DNA of 64,000 bases from Xinfangfangia pollutisoli (GTDB taxonomy: Bacteria > Pseudomonadota > Alphaproteobacteria > Rhodobacterales > Rhodobacteraceae). Below the pieces are notes generated by a model, which saw only the letters and a list, made by a program, of their open reading frames with translations, had not been told where the DNA came from and made no database searches. How positions within the stretch are numbered: position 1 is the stretch's first letter; each line of letters starts with the position of its first letter. Position numbers and translations under genes: made by a program. The stretch lies in contig NZ_JAICBZ010000005.1 in the NCBI RefSeq assembly GCF_020179405.1, forward strand, positions 1 through 64,000, in the 5' to 3' direction. This document shows, piece by piece, positions 53,396 through 62,119 of the stretch.

Positions 53396-54348
53396 CAGCT
53401 CTCTCTGCGGGGTCGGCTTTGCGCGATGATCACGCCCAGCACCACCACGGCCGCCCCGCCGGCCTGCGGCCAGTTCCAGGCGCCGCCCAGCAGAAAGACG
53501 ATCAGCATCACATAGAAGGGCACGGCGTTCATATGCAGGCTTGCGGCGCCGATGCCAAGACTGCCGACCGAAACGATCCACAACAGCTGGCTGATCGCCA
53601 GCGAGCCCACCGAGAAGGCAAACAGCCCGCCGATCTCGCGCCAGCCGAAGGCGCCCAGGTCGGGCCAGGGCGTGCCCAGCGCGATCTGCCCGCCCGCCAG
53701 CACCAGCGCGCAGACCGCCGCCCCCGCCACCGTGATGGCCGAGCGGCCCAAGGGCGTCAGCCCCGGCAGCATCGTGACCGTCGCGCGCGACCCCCAGGTA
53801 TAGGCCAGGATCGAGATCAGCGCCGCCAGCGCGCCGATGCCGAAGGTCAAGGCGCCCAGGCTGGCCGCATAGGCCAGCACGCCCCCCGCCAGCGACAGCG
53901 CCAACCCGATCCCCAGCCGGGCCGAGAAGCGGCGGCCGTCCAGCAGGCATTCCAGCGCGATGCCGATCACCGGCATCGTGGCGCTGATCACCGCAACCGT
54001 GACCGCATCGGTCGCCGCCTGGGCGATGATCAGGAAGACCGAGGCCAGGCCGATCGCCACCCCCCCCACGCACAGCCCGCGCAGCCAGGGCGCGTCCAAG
54101 ACCGCCCGCGGCCCCTCGACCAGCGCCCACAGCGCCACCAGCACGCTGCCGGCCAAAAGACAGCGCAGCGCCGTCAGCTGCAGCGGCGGCACAAGCCCGA
54201 TCACCAGATCGGCCGCGGGCAGGCCGGCGGCCCAGACCAGCATCGACAGAAGGCAGATCAGATTGGCGCCCACCGGGCCCAGCCGCGGCGGTGCGGGCAC
54301 CGCCAGCGGTGCGGAAAGGATATCTGCGGACATATCGCCCTGTCGCAT
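53395..54348 (-). CDS. EamA-family (DMT) transporter
   Basis: 317 residues forming two five-helix EamA repeats: LICLLSMLVWAAGLPAADLVI at the start and LLWIVSVGSLGIGAASLHMNA in the second repeat. Drug/metabolite exporter type. The start could be the ATG at 54348 or the one 15 bases later. Co-translated with the P450, so it may export the P450 product. Confidence 0.85.
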   Translation of the reverse strand: MRQGDMSADILSAPLAVPAPPRLGPVGANLICLLSMLVWAAGLPAADLVIGLVPPLQLTALRCLLAGSVLVALWALVEGPRAVLDAPWLRGLCVGGVAIGLASVFLIIAQAATDAVTVAVISATMPVIGIALECLLDGRRFSARLGIGLALSLAGGVLAYAASLGALTFGIGALAALISILAYTWGSRATVTMLPGLTPLGRSAITVAGAAVCALVLAGGQIALGTPWPDLGAFGWREIGGLFAFSVGSLAISQLLWIVSVGSLGIGAASLHMNAVPFYVMLIVFLLGGAWNWPQAGGAAVVVLGVIIAQSRPRRES

Positions 54349-54418
54349 GGGGCGACGCCCCGGTCTGGCCCTATTGCGACAGCGCGTGTCGGGCGCGGCC
54401 CATCGCCCGGACCGCCGC

Positions 54419-55162
54419 TCAGGCCGCGGCCAGCGCCGCGACGATGGCGCCGAAATCCGCGGCCTTCAGGCTGGCCCCGCCCACCAGCGCGCCATCCACA
54501 TCCTCGACCGCGAAGATCTCGGCCGCGTTCGAGGGCTTGACCGAGCCGCCATACAAAAGCCGGATGCCCGTCGCCTCGGCATGGAAACGCGCGCCCAGCC
54601 GGTTGCGCAGGAAGCCATGCACCTCGCCGATTTCCTGAAGCGTCGGAGTGCGGCCGGTGCCGATCGCCCAGACCGGCTCATAGGCGACAACGGTATTCGC
54701 CGCGGTCGCGCCCTCGGGGATCGACCCGTCAAGCTGCCCCCCGACCACCTCCAGCGTCGCGCCGGAATCGCGCTGCGCCTCGGTCTCGCCGACACAGATC
54801 ACCGCCACCAGCCCCGCCGCCCAGGCGGCTTCCGCCTTGGCACGGATCAGCGCATCGCTTTCGCCATGATCGGCGCGGCGCTCGGAATGGCCAAGGATCA
54901 CATAGGCAGCCCCGGCATCCGCCAGCATCGCGGCCGAGATGTCGCCGGTATGCGCGCCCGAGGCCTTGGGGTGGCAATCCTGCCCGCCGATCTTCAGCAC
55001 CGTGTCGCGCACGGCCCAAGCGGCCTGTGCCACCAGCGTGGCGGGCGGGCAGATCAGCATCTCGCAGCCCGGATCGGGATGCGCGTCGAGCAGCGCCTTC
55101 AACTCGGCCAGCGCCGCCGAAGTGCCGTTCATCTTCCAATTTCCTGCGGCCAGCCTGCGCAT
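54419..55162 (-). CDS. tpiA: triosephosphate isomerase
   Basis: 247 residues from ATG 55162: [10 protein letters not shown] (substrate Asn/Lys), [12 protein letters not shown] with the catalytic His, and [10 protein letters not shown] with the catalytic Glu, then [11 protein letters not shown]. Interconverts DHAP and glyceraldehyde 3-phosphate. The frame upstream to 55294 is not conserved. Transcribed separately from pgk and fba in this window. Confidence 0.97.
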   Translation of the reverse strand: MRRLAAGNWKMNGTSAALAELKALLDAHPDPGCEMLICPPATLVAQAAWAVRDTVLKIGGQDCHPKASGAHTGDISAAMLADAGAAYVILGHSERRADHGESDALIRAKAEAAWAAGLVAVICVGETEAQRDSGATLEVVGGQLDGSIPEGATAANTVVAYEPVWAIGTGRTPTLQEIGEVHGFLRNRLGARFHAEATGIRLLYGGSVKPSNAAEIFAVEDVDGALVGGASLKAADFGAIVAALAAA

Positions 55163-55294
55163 TCCCGGTCTCCCTCTGCCTTGCCCTGCGGTTGTCGCAA
55201 ATCGGCGGGGGCGAGGCAACGGGCGCGCGCGGGCGGGACAGAAGGCCGCAGGCAAAACCGCAGGATCCGCGGTCAGCGCCCGATCCGGCGGCAT

Positions 55295-55654
55295 TCAGGC
55301 CGCGGGCGCGTCCTTGAACTTGATCGACTCGCCGCAGCCGCAGGCCTCGGCGACATTCGGATTGCGGAAGGTGAATTTCGATTCCAGCAGCGCGCTTTCA
55401 TAGTCGATCTCGGTGCCGATCAGGAACATCTGCGCCATGGGCGCGATCAGCACCCGCGCGCCGTCCTGTTCCACCACCTCGTCCAGCGGGTTCACTTCGG
55501 ACACATAGTCCATCGTGTATTCCATCCCCGCGCAGCCGCCCTTCTTCACGCCGATGCGCAGCCCCTGGCTGCCATCGCGCGCCATCAGCCGGGCGATCTG
55601 CTTTGCCGCTTGCGGGGTCAAGGTGACGGCGGCCTTGCCGGGAATGCCGAACAT
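55295..55654 (-). CDS. sufA: SufA/IscA-type iron-sulfur carrier
   Basis: 119 residues of the HesB/IscA family with the three invariant cysteines: GGCAGMEY and C-terminal EACGCGES. Delivers Fe-S clusters to apo-proteins. An RBS (AGGAGAC) precedes the ATG at 55654. It is 132 bases upstream of tpiA on the same strand. It is separated from sufT by the tpiA, exporter and P450 genes. Confidence 0.92.
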   Translation of the reverse strand: MFGIPGKAAVTLTPQAAKQIARLMARDGSQGLRIGVKKGGCAGMEYTMDYVSEVNPLDEVVEQDGARVLIAPMAQMFLIGTEIDYESALLESKFTFRNPNVAEACGCGESIKFKDAPAA

Positions 55655-55739
55655 GAGAGTCTCCTTTATGCGCCCAATCTAGGGCCTCGGCCGGCAAATT
55701 CCAAGCCGCCCCGTCCAACCCATCCCCCGCAGCCCCGCG

Positions 55740-56201
55740 CTACAGCGGCAGCGTGGTGGTCGACTTGATCTCTTCCATGCTCAGCAGCGCGGTGACGTTG
55801 TAGATCCGCACTTCCGAGATCAGCGCCTGATAGAAGGTGTCATAGGCCCGCGCATTGCGGACCCGCACCTTCAGGATATAGTCGATATCGCCCGCCAGAC
55901 GATGCGCCTCAAGCACTTCGGGCCGCTCTTTCAAGGCCTTGAGAAACCGGCGCTGCCAGTCGGCCTCATGTTCCGAGGTGCGGATCAGCACGAAGAAACA
56001 GGCCTCCAGCCCCAGCGCCTCGGCATCCAGAATCGCCGTGGTGCGCTGGATCACGCCTTGCTCTTTCATCCGGCGGATCCGATTCCAGACCGGCGTCTTC
56101 GACGAGCCCACCTTGCGGGCGATCTCGTCCAGCGATTGCTCGGCATCCTTCTGCAGTTCCGACAGGATTTTCCGGTCCAACTCGTCCAGCGCGGCCGCCA
56201 T
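55740..56201 (-). CDS. Lrp/AsnC-family transcriptional regulator
   Basis: 153 residues from ATG 56201. N-terminal HTH (LDELDRKILSELQKDAEQSL, then VGSSKTPVWNRIRRMKEQGVI) and a C-terminal RAM domain (about 75-150; HRLAGDIDYILKVRVRNARAYDTF). It is divergent from the siroheme/sulfite reductase operon with GTTCC/GGAAC half-sites in between, so it probably regulates sulfur assimilation. The longer N-terminus in the open frame is unsupported. Confidence 0.92.
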   Translation of the reverse strand: MAAALDELDRKILSELQKDAEQSLDEIARKVGSSKTPVWNRIRRMKEQGVIQRTTAILDAEALGLEACFFVLIRTSEHEADWQRRFLKALKERPEVLEAHRLAGDIDYILKVRVRNARAYDTFYQALISEVRIYNVTALLSMEEIKSTTTLPL

Positions 56202-56336
56202 TCCCGAATTCCTTCTGTTCCCGGAACCACAGTTCCCTTCCGGCAAAGTATCGGAACAGTTTTCCTTTTCCGCAAGGGGACATGGCGGAAATCAAGGAAA
56301 ACATTCTATATAGAGGCGGGAAAACACGAGGCCGCC
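56202..56336. promoter_or_regulatory. divergent Lrp / cobA control region with repeated half-sites
   Basis: Palindrome GTTCCCGGAAC (56217-56227), then GTTCC (56232-56236) and GGAAC (56253-56257): four half-sites within 41 bases. A -10-like TATATA (56307-56312) precedes cobA. Fits cooperative binding by an Lrp-type octamer. Confidence 0.5.
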
Positions 56337-57089
56337 ATGACCCAGATCGCACCTGTCCTTTTCGTCGGCGCCGGCCCGGGCGCGGCCGATCATCTGACGC
56401 TGGGCGCCCTGCGCGCGCTTCAGACCGCCGAGGTGGTGATCCATGACCGGCTGGTCGGGCCGGAAGTTCTGGCGCTGATCCCCGCCAGCGCGCGGCGGAT
56501 CGACGTGGGCAAGGAAGGCTTCGGCCCCTCGACCCCGCAATCCGCGATCAATGCCGCGCTGGTGGCCCAGGCGCTGACCGGCGCCCGCGTGGTGCGGCTG
56601 AAGGGCGGCGATCCCGGCATCTTCGGCCGGCTCGACGAGGAAATCGAGGCGCTTGCCGCCCATGCCATCCCCTTCCGCATCCTGCCGGGCCTGACCACTG
56701 CCGCCGTCGCCGCCGCCGAGATCGGCCAGGGCCTGACCTGCCGCGGCCGCAACACCGGGCTGCGCATCGTCACCGGCCAGGCGATGGAAGGCTTTGCCGA
56801 GCAGGACTGGAAGGGCTTGGCCCGCAAGGGCGAGGTCGCGGCGATCTACATGGGCAAACGCTCGTCCCGCTTCCTGCAGGGCCGGCTGATGATGCATGGC
56901 GCCGCGCCCGACACGCCCGTCACCGTGGTCGAGAATGTCTCGCGCGCCGATCAGCGCATTCTGGCGGCCACGCTGGCCACCCTGCCCGCCACTGTCGCCG
57001 AAACCCAGGGCCCCGCCCTTCTGCTTCTCGGCCTCGCCCCGCGCGCGGCCGCCCTGTCCCTGTCCCAGTTGCACGAGGCGCAAGCATGA
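56337..57089 (+). CDS. cobA: uroporphyrinogen-III C-methyltransferase
   Basis: 250 residues: PVLFVGAGPGAADHLTLGALR at the N-terminus, VVRLKGGDPGIFGR for SAM binding and ATLATLPATVAE near the end. Makes precorrin-2 for siroheme (and B12). No CysG-like dehydrogenase/chelatase domain is fused. First gene of cobA-DUF2849-cysI-cysH-DUF934; its stop overlaps the next start (ATGA). Siroheme is the cofactor of the reductase encoded two genes on. Confidence 0.94.
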   Translation: MTQIAPVLFVGAGPGAADHLTLGALRALQTAEVVIHDRLVGPEVLALIPASARRIDVGKEGFGPSTPQSAINAALVAQALTGARVVRLKGGDPGIFGRLDEEIEALAAHAIPFRILPGLTTAAVAAAEIGQGLTCRGRNTGLRIVTGQAMEGFAEQDWKGLARKGEVAAIYMGKRSSRFLQGRLMMHGAAPDTPVTVVENVSRADQRILAATLATLPATVAETQGPALLLLGLAPRAAALSLSQLHEAQA

Positions 57090-57409
57090 GCCGCCGTTTC
57101 TCTCCCAAGGTCGTCACCGCCAACCGGCTGCGCGAAGGCGATGTCGTCTATCTGACCGCCGATGACCGCTGGTCGCCCCTGCATACCGAGGCCGAGCTGA
57201 TCGAGGACGAGGCGCATGCCCAGCTGCGCCTGCTGCATGCCGCCGCGCAGAAGCTGCAGGTCGTCGGCGCCTATCTGGCCGATGCCCGCCCCGGCCCGAA
57301 CGGCCCCGAGCCCACCCATTTCCGCGAGGAATTCCGCAGCCGCGGTCCCTCGAACTATGCCCATGGCAAACAAGCCGACGGCAAGCAGGCGGAGCTTCCC
57401 AATGTATGA
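57086..57409 (+). CDS. DUF2849 protein of the sulfite reductase operon
   Basis: 107 residues: SRRFSPKVVTANRLREGDVVYL is the DUF2849 signature, followed by WSPLHTEAELIEDEAHAQLRL. It always seems to accompany alphaproteobacterial nitrite/sulfite reductase genes, but its function is unknown. It overlaps cobA by 4 bases and cysI by 8. Confidence 0.88.
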   Translation: MSRRFSPKVVTANRLREGDVVYLTADDRWSPLHTEAELIEDEAHAQLRLLHAAAQKLQVVGAYLADARPGPNGPEPTHFREEFRSRGPSNYAHGKQADGKQAELPNV

Positions 57410-59069
57410 CTATACCGATTTCGACGAATCCTTCGTGCGCGCCCGGGTGGCCCAGTTCACCCAGCAGGTCGAACGCCGGCTGGACGGCTCGCTGACCGAA
57501 GAGGAATTCCGTCCGCTGCGGCTGATGAACGGGCTCTATCTGCAGCTGCATGCCTATATGCTGCGGGTGGCCATTCCCTATGGCACGATCAACCCGCGCC
57601 AGATGCGCCAGCTGGCGATGATCGCCCAGACCTATGACAAGGGCTATGGCCATTTCACCACGCGGCAGAACATCCAGTTCAACTGGCCGAAACTGCCCGA
57701 CGTGCCGGCGATTCTGTCGGCGCTGGCCGATGTGGGCATGCATGCGATCCAGACCTCGGGCAATACCGTCCGCAACGTGACCGCCGACCATTTCGCCGGC
57801 GCCGCCGCGGATGAGATCGAAGACCCGCGCCCCTATGCCGAACTCTTGCGGCAATGGTCCACCGACCACCCGGAATTCCAGTTCCTGCCGCGCAAGTTCA
57901 AGATCGCCATCACCGGCAGCCCGCATGACCGCGCGGTGACCCGCGCCCATGACATCGGGCTGCGGATGGTGCGCAATGCCGCGGGCGAGCCGGGCTTCGA
58001 GGTTCTGGTCGGCGGCGGTCTGGGCCGCACGCCCATCATCGGCGCCGTGGTGCGCGATTTCCTGCCCGTGGCCGACCTGCTTCCTTACGTCGAGGCGGTC
58101 CTCAGCGTCTACAACACGCTGGGCCGGCGCGACAACAAATACAAGGCGCGCATCAAGATCACCCTGCAAGAGACTGGGAAAGAAGAACTTTCCCGGATGA
58201 TCGAAGCCCGCTTCGCCGAAATGCGCCCGCTGTTCGGCGGTGCCGATCAGCGCCTTCTGGAAGACATCCGCGCCGCCTTCGCGCCGCCCGCCTTCCGCAA
58301 CGCGCCCGACGGCGCCTTTGACGATTTCTACAAGGCCGATCCGGTCTTCCGCGCCTGGGCCGATACCAACCTCGCCGCCCATCGCGCGCCGGGCTATGCC
58401 ATCGTCACGATCAGCCTCAAGGCGCATGGCCAGACCCCGGGCGATGCCACGGCCGAGCAGATGCGCCTGATCGCCGATCTGGCCGAGCGTTACGGCCATT
58501 CGGAAATCCGCATCAGCCACGAACAGAATGTCATCCTGCCGCATGTCCACAAGTCGGACCTGCCGGCGCTGCATGCGGCGCTGTCGCAAGCCGGTCTTGC
58601 CACGGCCAATATCGGCCTTGTCTCGGATATCATCGCCTGCCCCGGCATGGATTACTGCGCGCTGGCCACCGCCCGCTCAATCCCGGTTGCCCAGGAAATC
58701 GCCACGCGGTTTCAGGAACTTGATCTCGAACATGAGATCGGGCCCTTGAAGATCAAGATTTCCGGCTGCATCAACGCCTGCGGCCACCACCATGTCGGCC
58801 ATATCGGCATCCTCGGCCTCGACCGGGCGGGGGTGGAGAATTACCAGATCACGCTCGGCGGCGATGGCACCGAAACCGCCGCGATCGGAGAGAAGATGGG
58901 CCCCGGCTTCGCCTATGACCAGGTCGTCCCCGCGGTGGAACGGCTGCTGCGCACCTATCTGGACCTGCGGACCGACGCGGGCGAGACCTTCCTGGCTGCG
59001 ACCCGCCGGCTGGGCCTGGGCCCGTTCAAGACCGCGCTTTACGGGGAAGGCGCCCGCGATGCCGCGTGA
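57402..59069 (+). CDS. cysI: siroheme nitrite/sulfite reductase (assimilatory)
   Basis: 555 residues from ATG 57402 (MYDYTDFDESFVRAR). Ferredoxin-type NiR/SiR repeats, HFTTRQNIQFNWPKL near 84-98, and the [4Fe-4S]-siroheme ligands CPGMDYC and SGCINACGHHHVG near 413-470. Reduces sulfite to sulfide; the operon context (cysH) argues for sulfite rather than nitrite. Its end overlaps cysH by 11 bases. Confidence 0.93.
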   Translation: MYDYTDFDESFVRARVAQFTQQVERRLDGSLTEEEFRPLRLMNGLYLQLHAYMLRVAIPYGTINPRQMRQLAMIAQTYDKGYGHFTTRQNIQFNWPKLPDVPAILSALADVGMHAIQTSGNTVRNVTADHFAGAAADEIEDPRPYAELLRQWSTDHPEFQFLPRKFKIAITGSPHDRAVTRAHDIGLRMVRNAAGEPGFEVLVGGGLGRTPIIGAVVRDFLPVADLLPYVEAVLSVYNTLGRRDNKYKARIKITLQETGKEELSRMIEARFAEMRPLFGGADQRLLEDIRAAFAPPAFRNAPDGAFDDFYKADPVFRAWADTNLAAHRAPGYAIVTISLKAHGQTPGDATAEQMRLIADLAERYGHSEIRISHEQNVILPHVHKSDLPALHAALSQAGLATANIGLVSDIIACPGMDYCALATARSIPVAQEIATRFQELDLEHEIGPLKIKISGCINACGHHHVGHIGILGLDRAGVENYQITLGGDGTETAAIGEKMGPGFAYDQVVPAVERLLRTYLDLRTDAGETFLAATRRLGLGPFKTALYGEGARDAA

Positions 59070-59808
59070 CACAGGCCTCGGCCCGGTCGCGGGCCGCGTC
59101 GCGGTGCTGAATGCGCGCTATCGCCACCATTCGGCGACGGCGGTGCTGGAACATGCGCTGAAGGATGCCGATCTGGGCCGGGTGGCGCTGGTGTCGTCCT
59201 TCGGGGCGGAATCGGTGGTGCTGCTGCATCTGGTATCCGTCATCGCGCCGGAAACGCCGGTGATCTTCATCGACACGCGCATGCTGTTCGAGGAAACGCT
59301 GACCTATCAGCGCCAGCTGGCCGACCGTCTGCCCCTGTGCGACGTGCGCACCATCCGCGCCAATCCGAACCGGCTGAATTTCGAAGACCCGGACGGCACG
59401 CTGCATCAGTTCAACACCGATGCCTGCTGCAACATCCGCAAGGTCGAGCCGCTGGAACGCGCGCTGCGCGGCTTCGACGGCTGGATCACCGGGCGCAAGC
59501 GCTATCAGAACGCTGACCGCGGCACGATCGACTTCTTTGAAAACGAAGGCGATTTCCGCATCAAGGTGAACCCCTTGGCCCATTGGGGCCGCGAGGATCT
59601 GGAAGAATACATCGTGGAGAACCGCCTGCCCCGGCATCCGCTGGTGGCCAAGGGCTACCCCTCGATCGGCTGCGCGCCCTGCACCTCGGCGGTGAAGCCG
59701 GGCGAAGACCCGCGCGCCGGCCGCTGGCGCGGCAGCGCCAAGACGGAATGCGGCATCCATTTCATCGACGGCAAGGCCGTGCGGACCCCGAAAGAGAATG
59801 CGGCATGA
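59059..59808 (+). CDS. cysH: assimilatory APS/PAPS reductase
   Basis: 249 residues. SSFGAESVVLLHL near the N-terminus is the PP-loop part; the Cys pairs DACCNIRKVEPL and GCAPCTSAV (CC...CxxC) bind a [4Fe-4S] cluster, marking it as the APS-preferring type; the C-terminal ECGIH carries the catalytic Cys. Electrons come from thioredoxin. It starts inside the end of cysI. Confidence 0.94.
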   Translation: MPRDTGLGPVAGRVAVLNARYRHHSATAVLEHALKDADLGRVALVSSFGAESVVLLHLVSVIAPETPVIFIDTRMLFEETLTYQRQLADRLPLCDVRTIRANPNRLNFEDPDGTLHQFNTDACCNIRKVEPLERALRGFDGWITGRKRYQNADRGTIDFFENEGDFRIKVNPLAHWGREDLEEYIVENRLPRHPLVAKGYPSIGCAPCTSAVKPGEDPRAGRWRGSAKTECGIHFIDGKAVRTPKENAA

Positions 59809-59815
59809 GCCGCGG

Positions 59816-59861
59816 GCAAATTTCTTCGAAGAAATTTGCAAATTCGTTCGAACGAATTTGC
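59816..59861. repeat. two abutting 24-bp palindromes inside the cys operon
   Basis: Palindrome 1 (59816-59839, half GCAAATTTCTTC) and palindrome 2 (59838-59861, half GCAAATTCGTTC), both perfect, centred on TTCGAA and sharing the bases GC at 59838-59839. They lie between cysH and the DUF934 gene, on one transcript, so they could dampen downstream expression or stabilise the upstream message. Confidence 0.9.
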
Positions 59862-59881
59862 CTGGGAAAGGACCTGTGCAG

Positions 59882-60286
59882 ATGAGCGTGATCGTCACCG
59901 ATGCGGGCTTTGCGCCCGCCCCCGCCCGTCAGATCGTCGCCCTTGCCGATCTGACCGATGCGGCAACCGCCGTCGACCTGGCCGAAACCGACGATCCCGG
60001 CCAGGTGCAGGCGCATCTGGATCGGCTGGCGCTGATCCGCGTGGCTTTCCCGGCCTTTTCGGACGGCCGCGCCTTCACCATCGCGCGCCGGCTGCGCGCC
60101 ATGGGCTACCGGGGCCAGCTTCTGGCGCTTGGGCCGGTGATCGCCGATCAATATGCGATGCTGCGTCGCGTGGGCTTTGACGGGGCCGAGATCCCCGAGG
60201 ATCTGGCCGCCCGCCAGCCCGAAGACCAGTGGCGCTTCCGGGCCGACTGGAAGGCGCATGACTATCAGTCGCGGCTGCGCGCCTGA
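59882..60286 (+). CDS. DUF934 protein of the sulfur assimilation operon
   Basis: 134 residues: IRVAFPAFSDGRAFTIARRLR and YRGQLLALGPVIADQYAMLRRVGFD are DUF934 marks. Always near cysI/cysH in this class; role unproven. ATG 59882 follows GGAAAGGA. It is separated from cysH by 73 bases occupied by two palindromes, the only large gap in the operon. Confidence 0.9.
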   Translation: MSVIVTDAGFAPAPARQIVALADLTDAATAVDLAETDDPGQVQAHLDRLALIRVAFPAFSDGRAFTIARRLRAMGYRGQLLALGPVIADQYAMLRRVGFDGAEIPEDLAARQPEDQWRFRADWKAHDYQSRLRA

Positions 60287-60339
60287 TTCCCGGGTTCCCT
60301 CGGCGCGCCATTCCATATATTCCGAAAGCGAAATCTTTC

Positions 60340-61182
60340 ATGCCCGACGTGAGCCTCATGACAGACCTTCCGACCGCCGCCGCCGCCCGACCCGCGAAAC
60401 CGCACCTGCCCGACGCCCAGACCGTCACCTCGGTGAAGCACTGGACCGACCGGCTGTTTTCCTTCCGCGTCTCGCGCCCTGCGTCCCTGCGCTTCCGTTC
60501 GGGGGAATTCGTGATGATCGGGCTGATGGGCGAGAATGGCAAACCCTTGCTGCGCGCCTATTCCATCGCCTCGCCCTCCTGGGATGAAGAGCTGGAATTC
60601 TATTCGATCAAGGTGCCGGACGGGCCGCTGACCTCGAAGCTGCAGCATATCCAGCCCGGCGACGAAATCATCCTGCGGCCCAAACCCGTGGGCACGCTGG
60701 TCGTCGATGCGCTGCTGCCCGGCAAGCGGCTGTGGTTCCTGGCCACCGGCACCGGCCTTGCCCCCTTTGCCAGCCTGATGCGCGACCCTGAAGTCTACGA
60801 GAAGTTCGACCAGGTCATCATGATGCATACCTGCCGCGAGGCGGCCGAGCTGAATTATGGCCGCGAATTGGTGGAAGGCCTGAAGGACGATCCGCTGATC
60901 GGCGAGATCGTGGCCGACAAGCTGGTCTATTACCCCACCTGCACCCGGGAAGCCTTCCACCATATGGGCCGGGTCACCGATAATCTTTCCACTGGAAAGG
61001 TGTTCGCCGATCTGGGCATCCCGCCGATGGACCCCGCAACCGACCGGGCGATGGTCTGCGGCAGCCTGGCCTTCAACGTCGATGTGAAGGCGATCCTTGA
61101 AGGGTTCGGGCTGCGCGAAGGCGCGAATTCCGATCCGAAGGAATTCGTGGTCGAGAAGGCATTCGTCGGCGACGGCATCTGA
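60340..61182 (+). CDS. fpr: ferredoxin-NADP reductase
   Basis: 280 residues from ATG 60340 (60358 also possible). FAD-binding LRAYSIASPSWDE near 70-82 and NADP-binding ATGTGLAPFASLM near 137-149; C-terminal VEKAFVGDGI as in bacterial Fpr. Transfers electrons between NADPH and ferredoxin/flavodoxin, which could feed the ferredoxin-type sulfite reductase upstream and the P450. Ends at a strong terminator. Confidence 0.95.
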   Translation: MPDVSLMTDLPTAAAARPAKPHLPDAQTVTSVKHWTDRLFSFRVSRPASLRFRSGEFVMIGLMGENGKPLLRAYSIASPSWDEELEFYSIKVPDGPLTSKLQHIQPGDEIILRPKPVGTLVVDALLPGKRLWFLATGTGLAPFASLMRDPEVYEKFDQVIMMHTCREAAELNYGRELVEGLKDDPLIGEIVADKLVYYPTCTREAFHHMGRVTDNLSTGKVFADLGIPPMDPATDRAMVCGSLAFNVDVKAILEGFGLREGANSDPKEFVVEKAFVGDGI

Positions 61183-61205
61183 AACACCGCGACGGCAACC
61201 AAAGA

Positions 61206-61239
61206 AAAAGGCCGCAAGAGCAAACTCTTGCGGCCTTTT
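61206..61239. terminator. bidirectional terminator after fpr
   Basis: Perfect 15-bp arms AAAAGGCCGCAAGAG (61206-61220) and CTCTTGCGGCCTTTT (61225-61239), loop CAAA. Serves fpr (+) and the Ala-rich gene (-). Confidence 0.88.
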
Positions 61240-61259
61240 CCTTATCTATCGCGCGAAGC

Positions 61260-61907
61260 TTACATGCCCAGCGCGGTCTTGACCTGGGCCACGGTGTCGG
61301 CCACCAGCGCCGGATTGGCCTTGGCCGCTTCGACCGCGGTCTTCAGCGTGGCCTTGGTCGCGGCATCCAGCGTCGATCCCTCGATCACCGCCACAACCGC
61401 ATCGGCATTGAAGTTGGCCGGATCCAGCGCGGCAGCGGCATCCGTCACGGCGCCTTCGGCCGCGGCGGTCGCATTGCCGGCGGCCTCGGTCGCGGCGGCA
61501 GCAGCCTCGCCCGCGGCTTCGGTCGCGGCAGCGGCGGCTTCGCCGGCAGCTTCGGTCGCGGCCTGGGCGGCTTCGCCCGCGCCTTCGATCGCGGCGGCGG
61601 TGCCTTCGGTCACGGCTTCGGCGCCCGCAGCCGCGGCAGCGGCGGCGGCTTCAGCGGCCTTGGCGGCCTCTTCCTCGGCGGCCTTGGCGGCGGCGGCGGC
61701 AGCCTCTTCGGCGGCCTTGGCCTCTTCCGCAGCCTTGGCTTCGGCAGCGGCCTTTTCCTCGGCCGCCTTGGCGGCAGCCTCATCCGCGGCCTTCTTCGCC
61801 GCGGCTTCGGCCGCGGCTGCTTCCTGCGCCGGCTTGTAGCTGAACTGGTAGTAGCCCCCGGCCGCCAGAACGACGACGATGGCTCCGATGATCACTGACT
61901 TGTTCAT
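61260..61907 (-). CDS. alanine-rich helical protein with N-terminal membrane anchor
   Basis: 215 residues. Transmembrane anchor SVIIGAIVVVLAAGGYYQF (about 4-22), then a long charged helix of Ala/Glu/Lys repeats (about 30-90), then 11-residue repeats of the type TEAAGEAAAAA (about 115-150) and a C-terminal folded-looking part (ALDPANFNADAVVAVIEGST, near 160-215). Similar designs occur in apolipoprotein- or LEA-like proteins. Ala codons inflate its frame, but the signal, RBS and end domain support a real gene. Function unknown. Confidence 0.75.
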   Translation of the reverse strand: MNKSVIIGAIVVVLAAGGYYQFSYKPAQEAAAAEAAAKKAADEAAAKAAEEKAAAEAKAAEEAKAAEEAAAAAAKAAEEEAAKAAEAAAAAAAAGAEAVTEGTAAAIEGAGEAAQAATEAAGEAAAAATEAAGEAAAAATEAAGNATAAAEGAVTDAAAALDPANFNADAVVAVIEGSTLDAATKATLKTAVEAAKANPALVADTVAQVKTALGM

Positions 61908-62119
61908 CTTTCACGCTCCCTTTCCCGGCAGGACGGCCGGATAGCTGGCATATGCCATCCGGGAACCGGGTTGAAAAGACCGGAAGGCCCGACCCGACCG
62001 CCGCGGCCCTGCCACAGGGCTGCATTCGGACTGCATTCCGGCACCGATCACGGGTTGAAAGCCGGCGCCCCCGGGGATAGATTGCGGCGGAATTTTTCAA
62101 CGATCGAAGGACCACTGCC
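61908..62119. promoter_or_regulatory. divergent Ala-rich gene / infC region
   Basis: 212 bases. RBS GAAGGA (62106-62111) precedes the AUA start of infC. An in-frame stop TAG at 62078 limits the upstream extension of infC. No RNA gene recognised. Confidence 0.4.
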
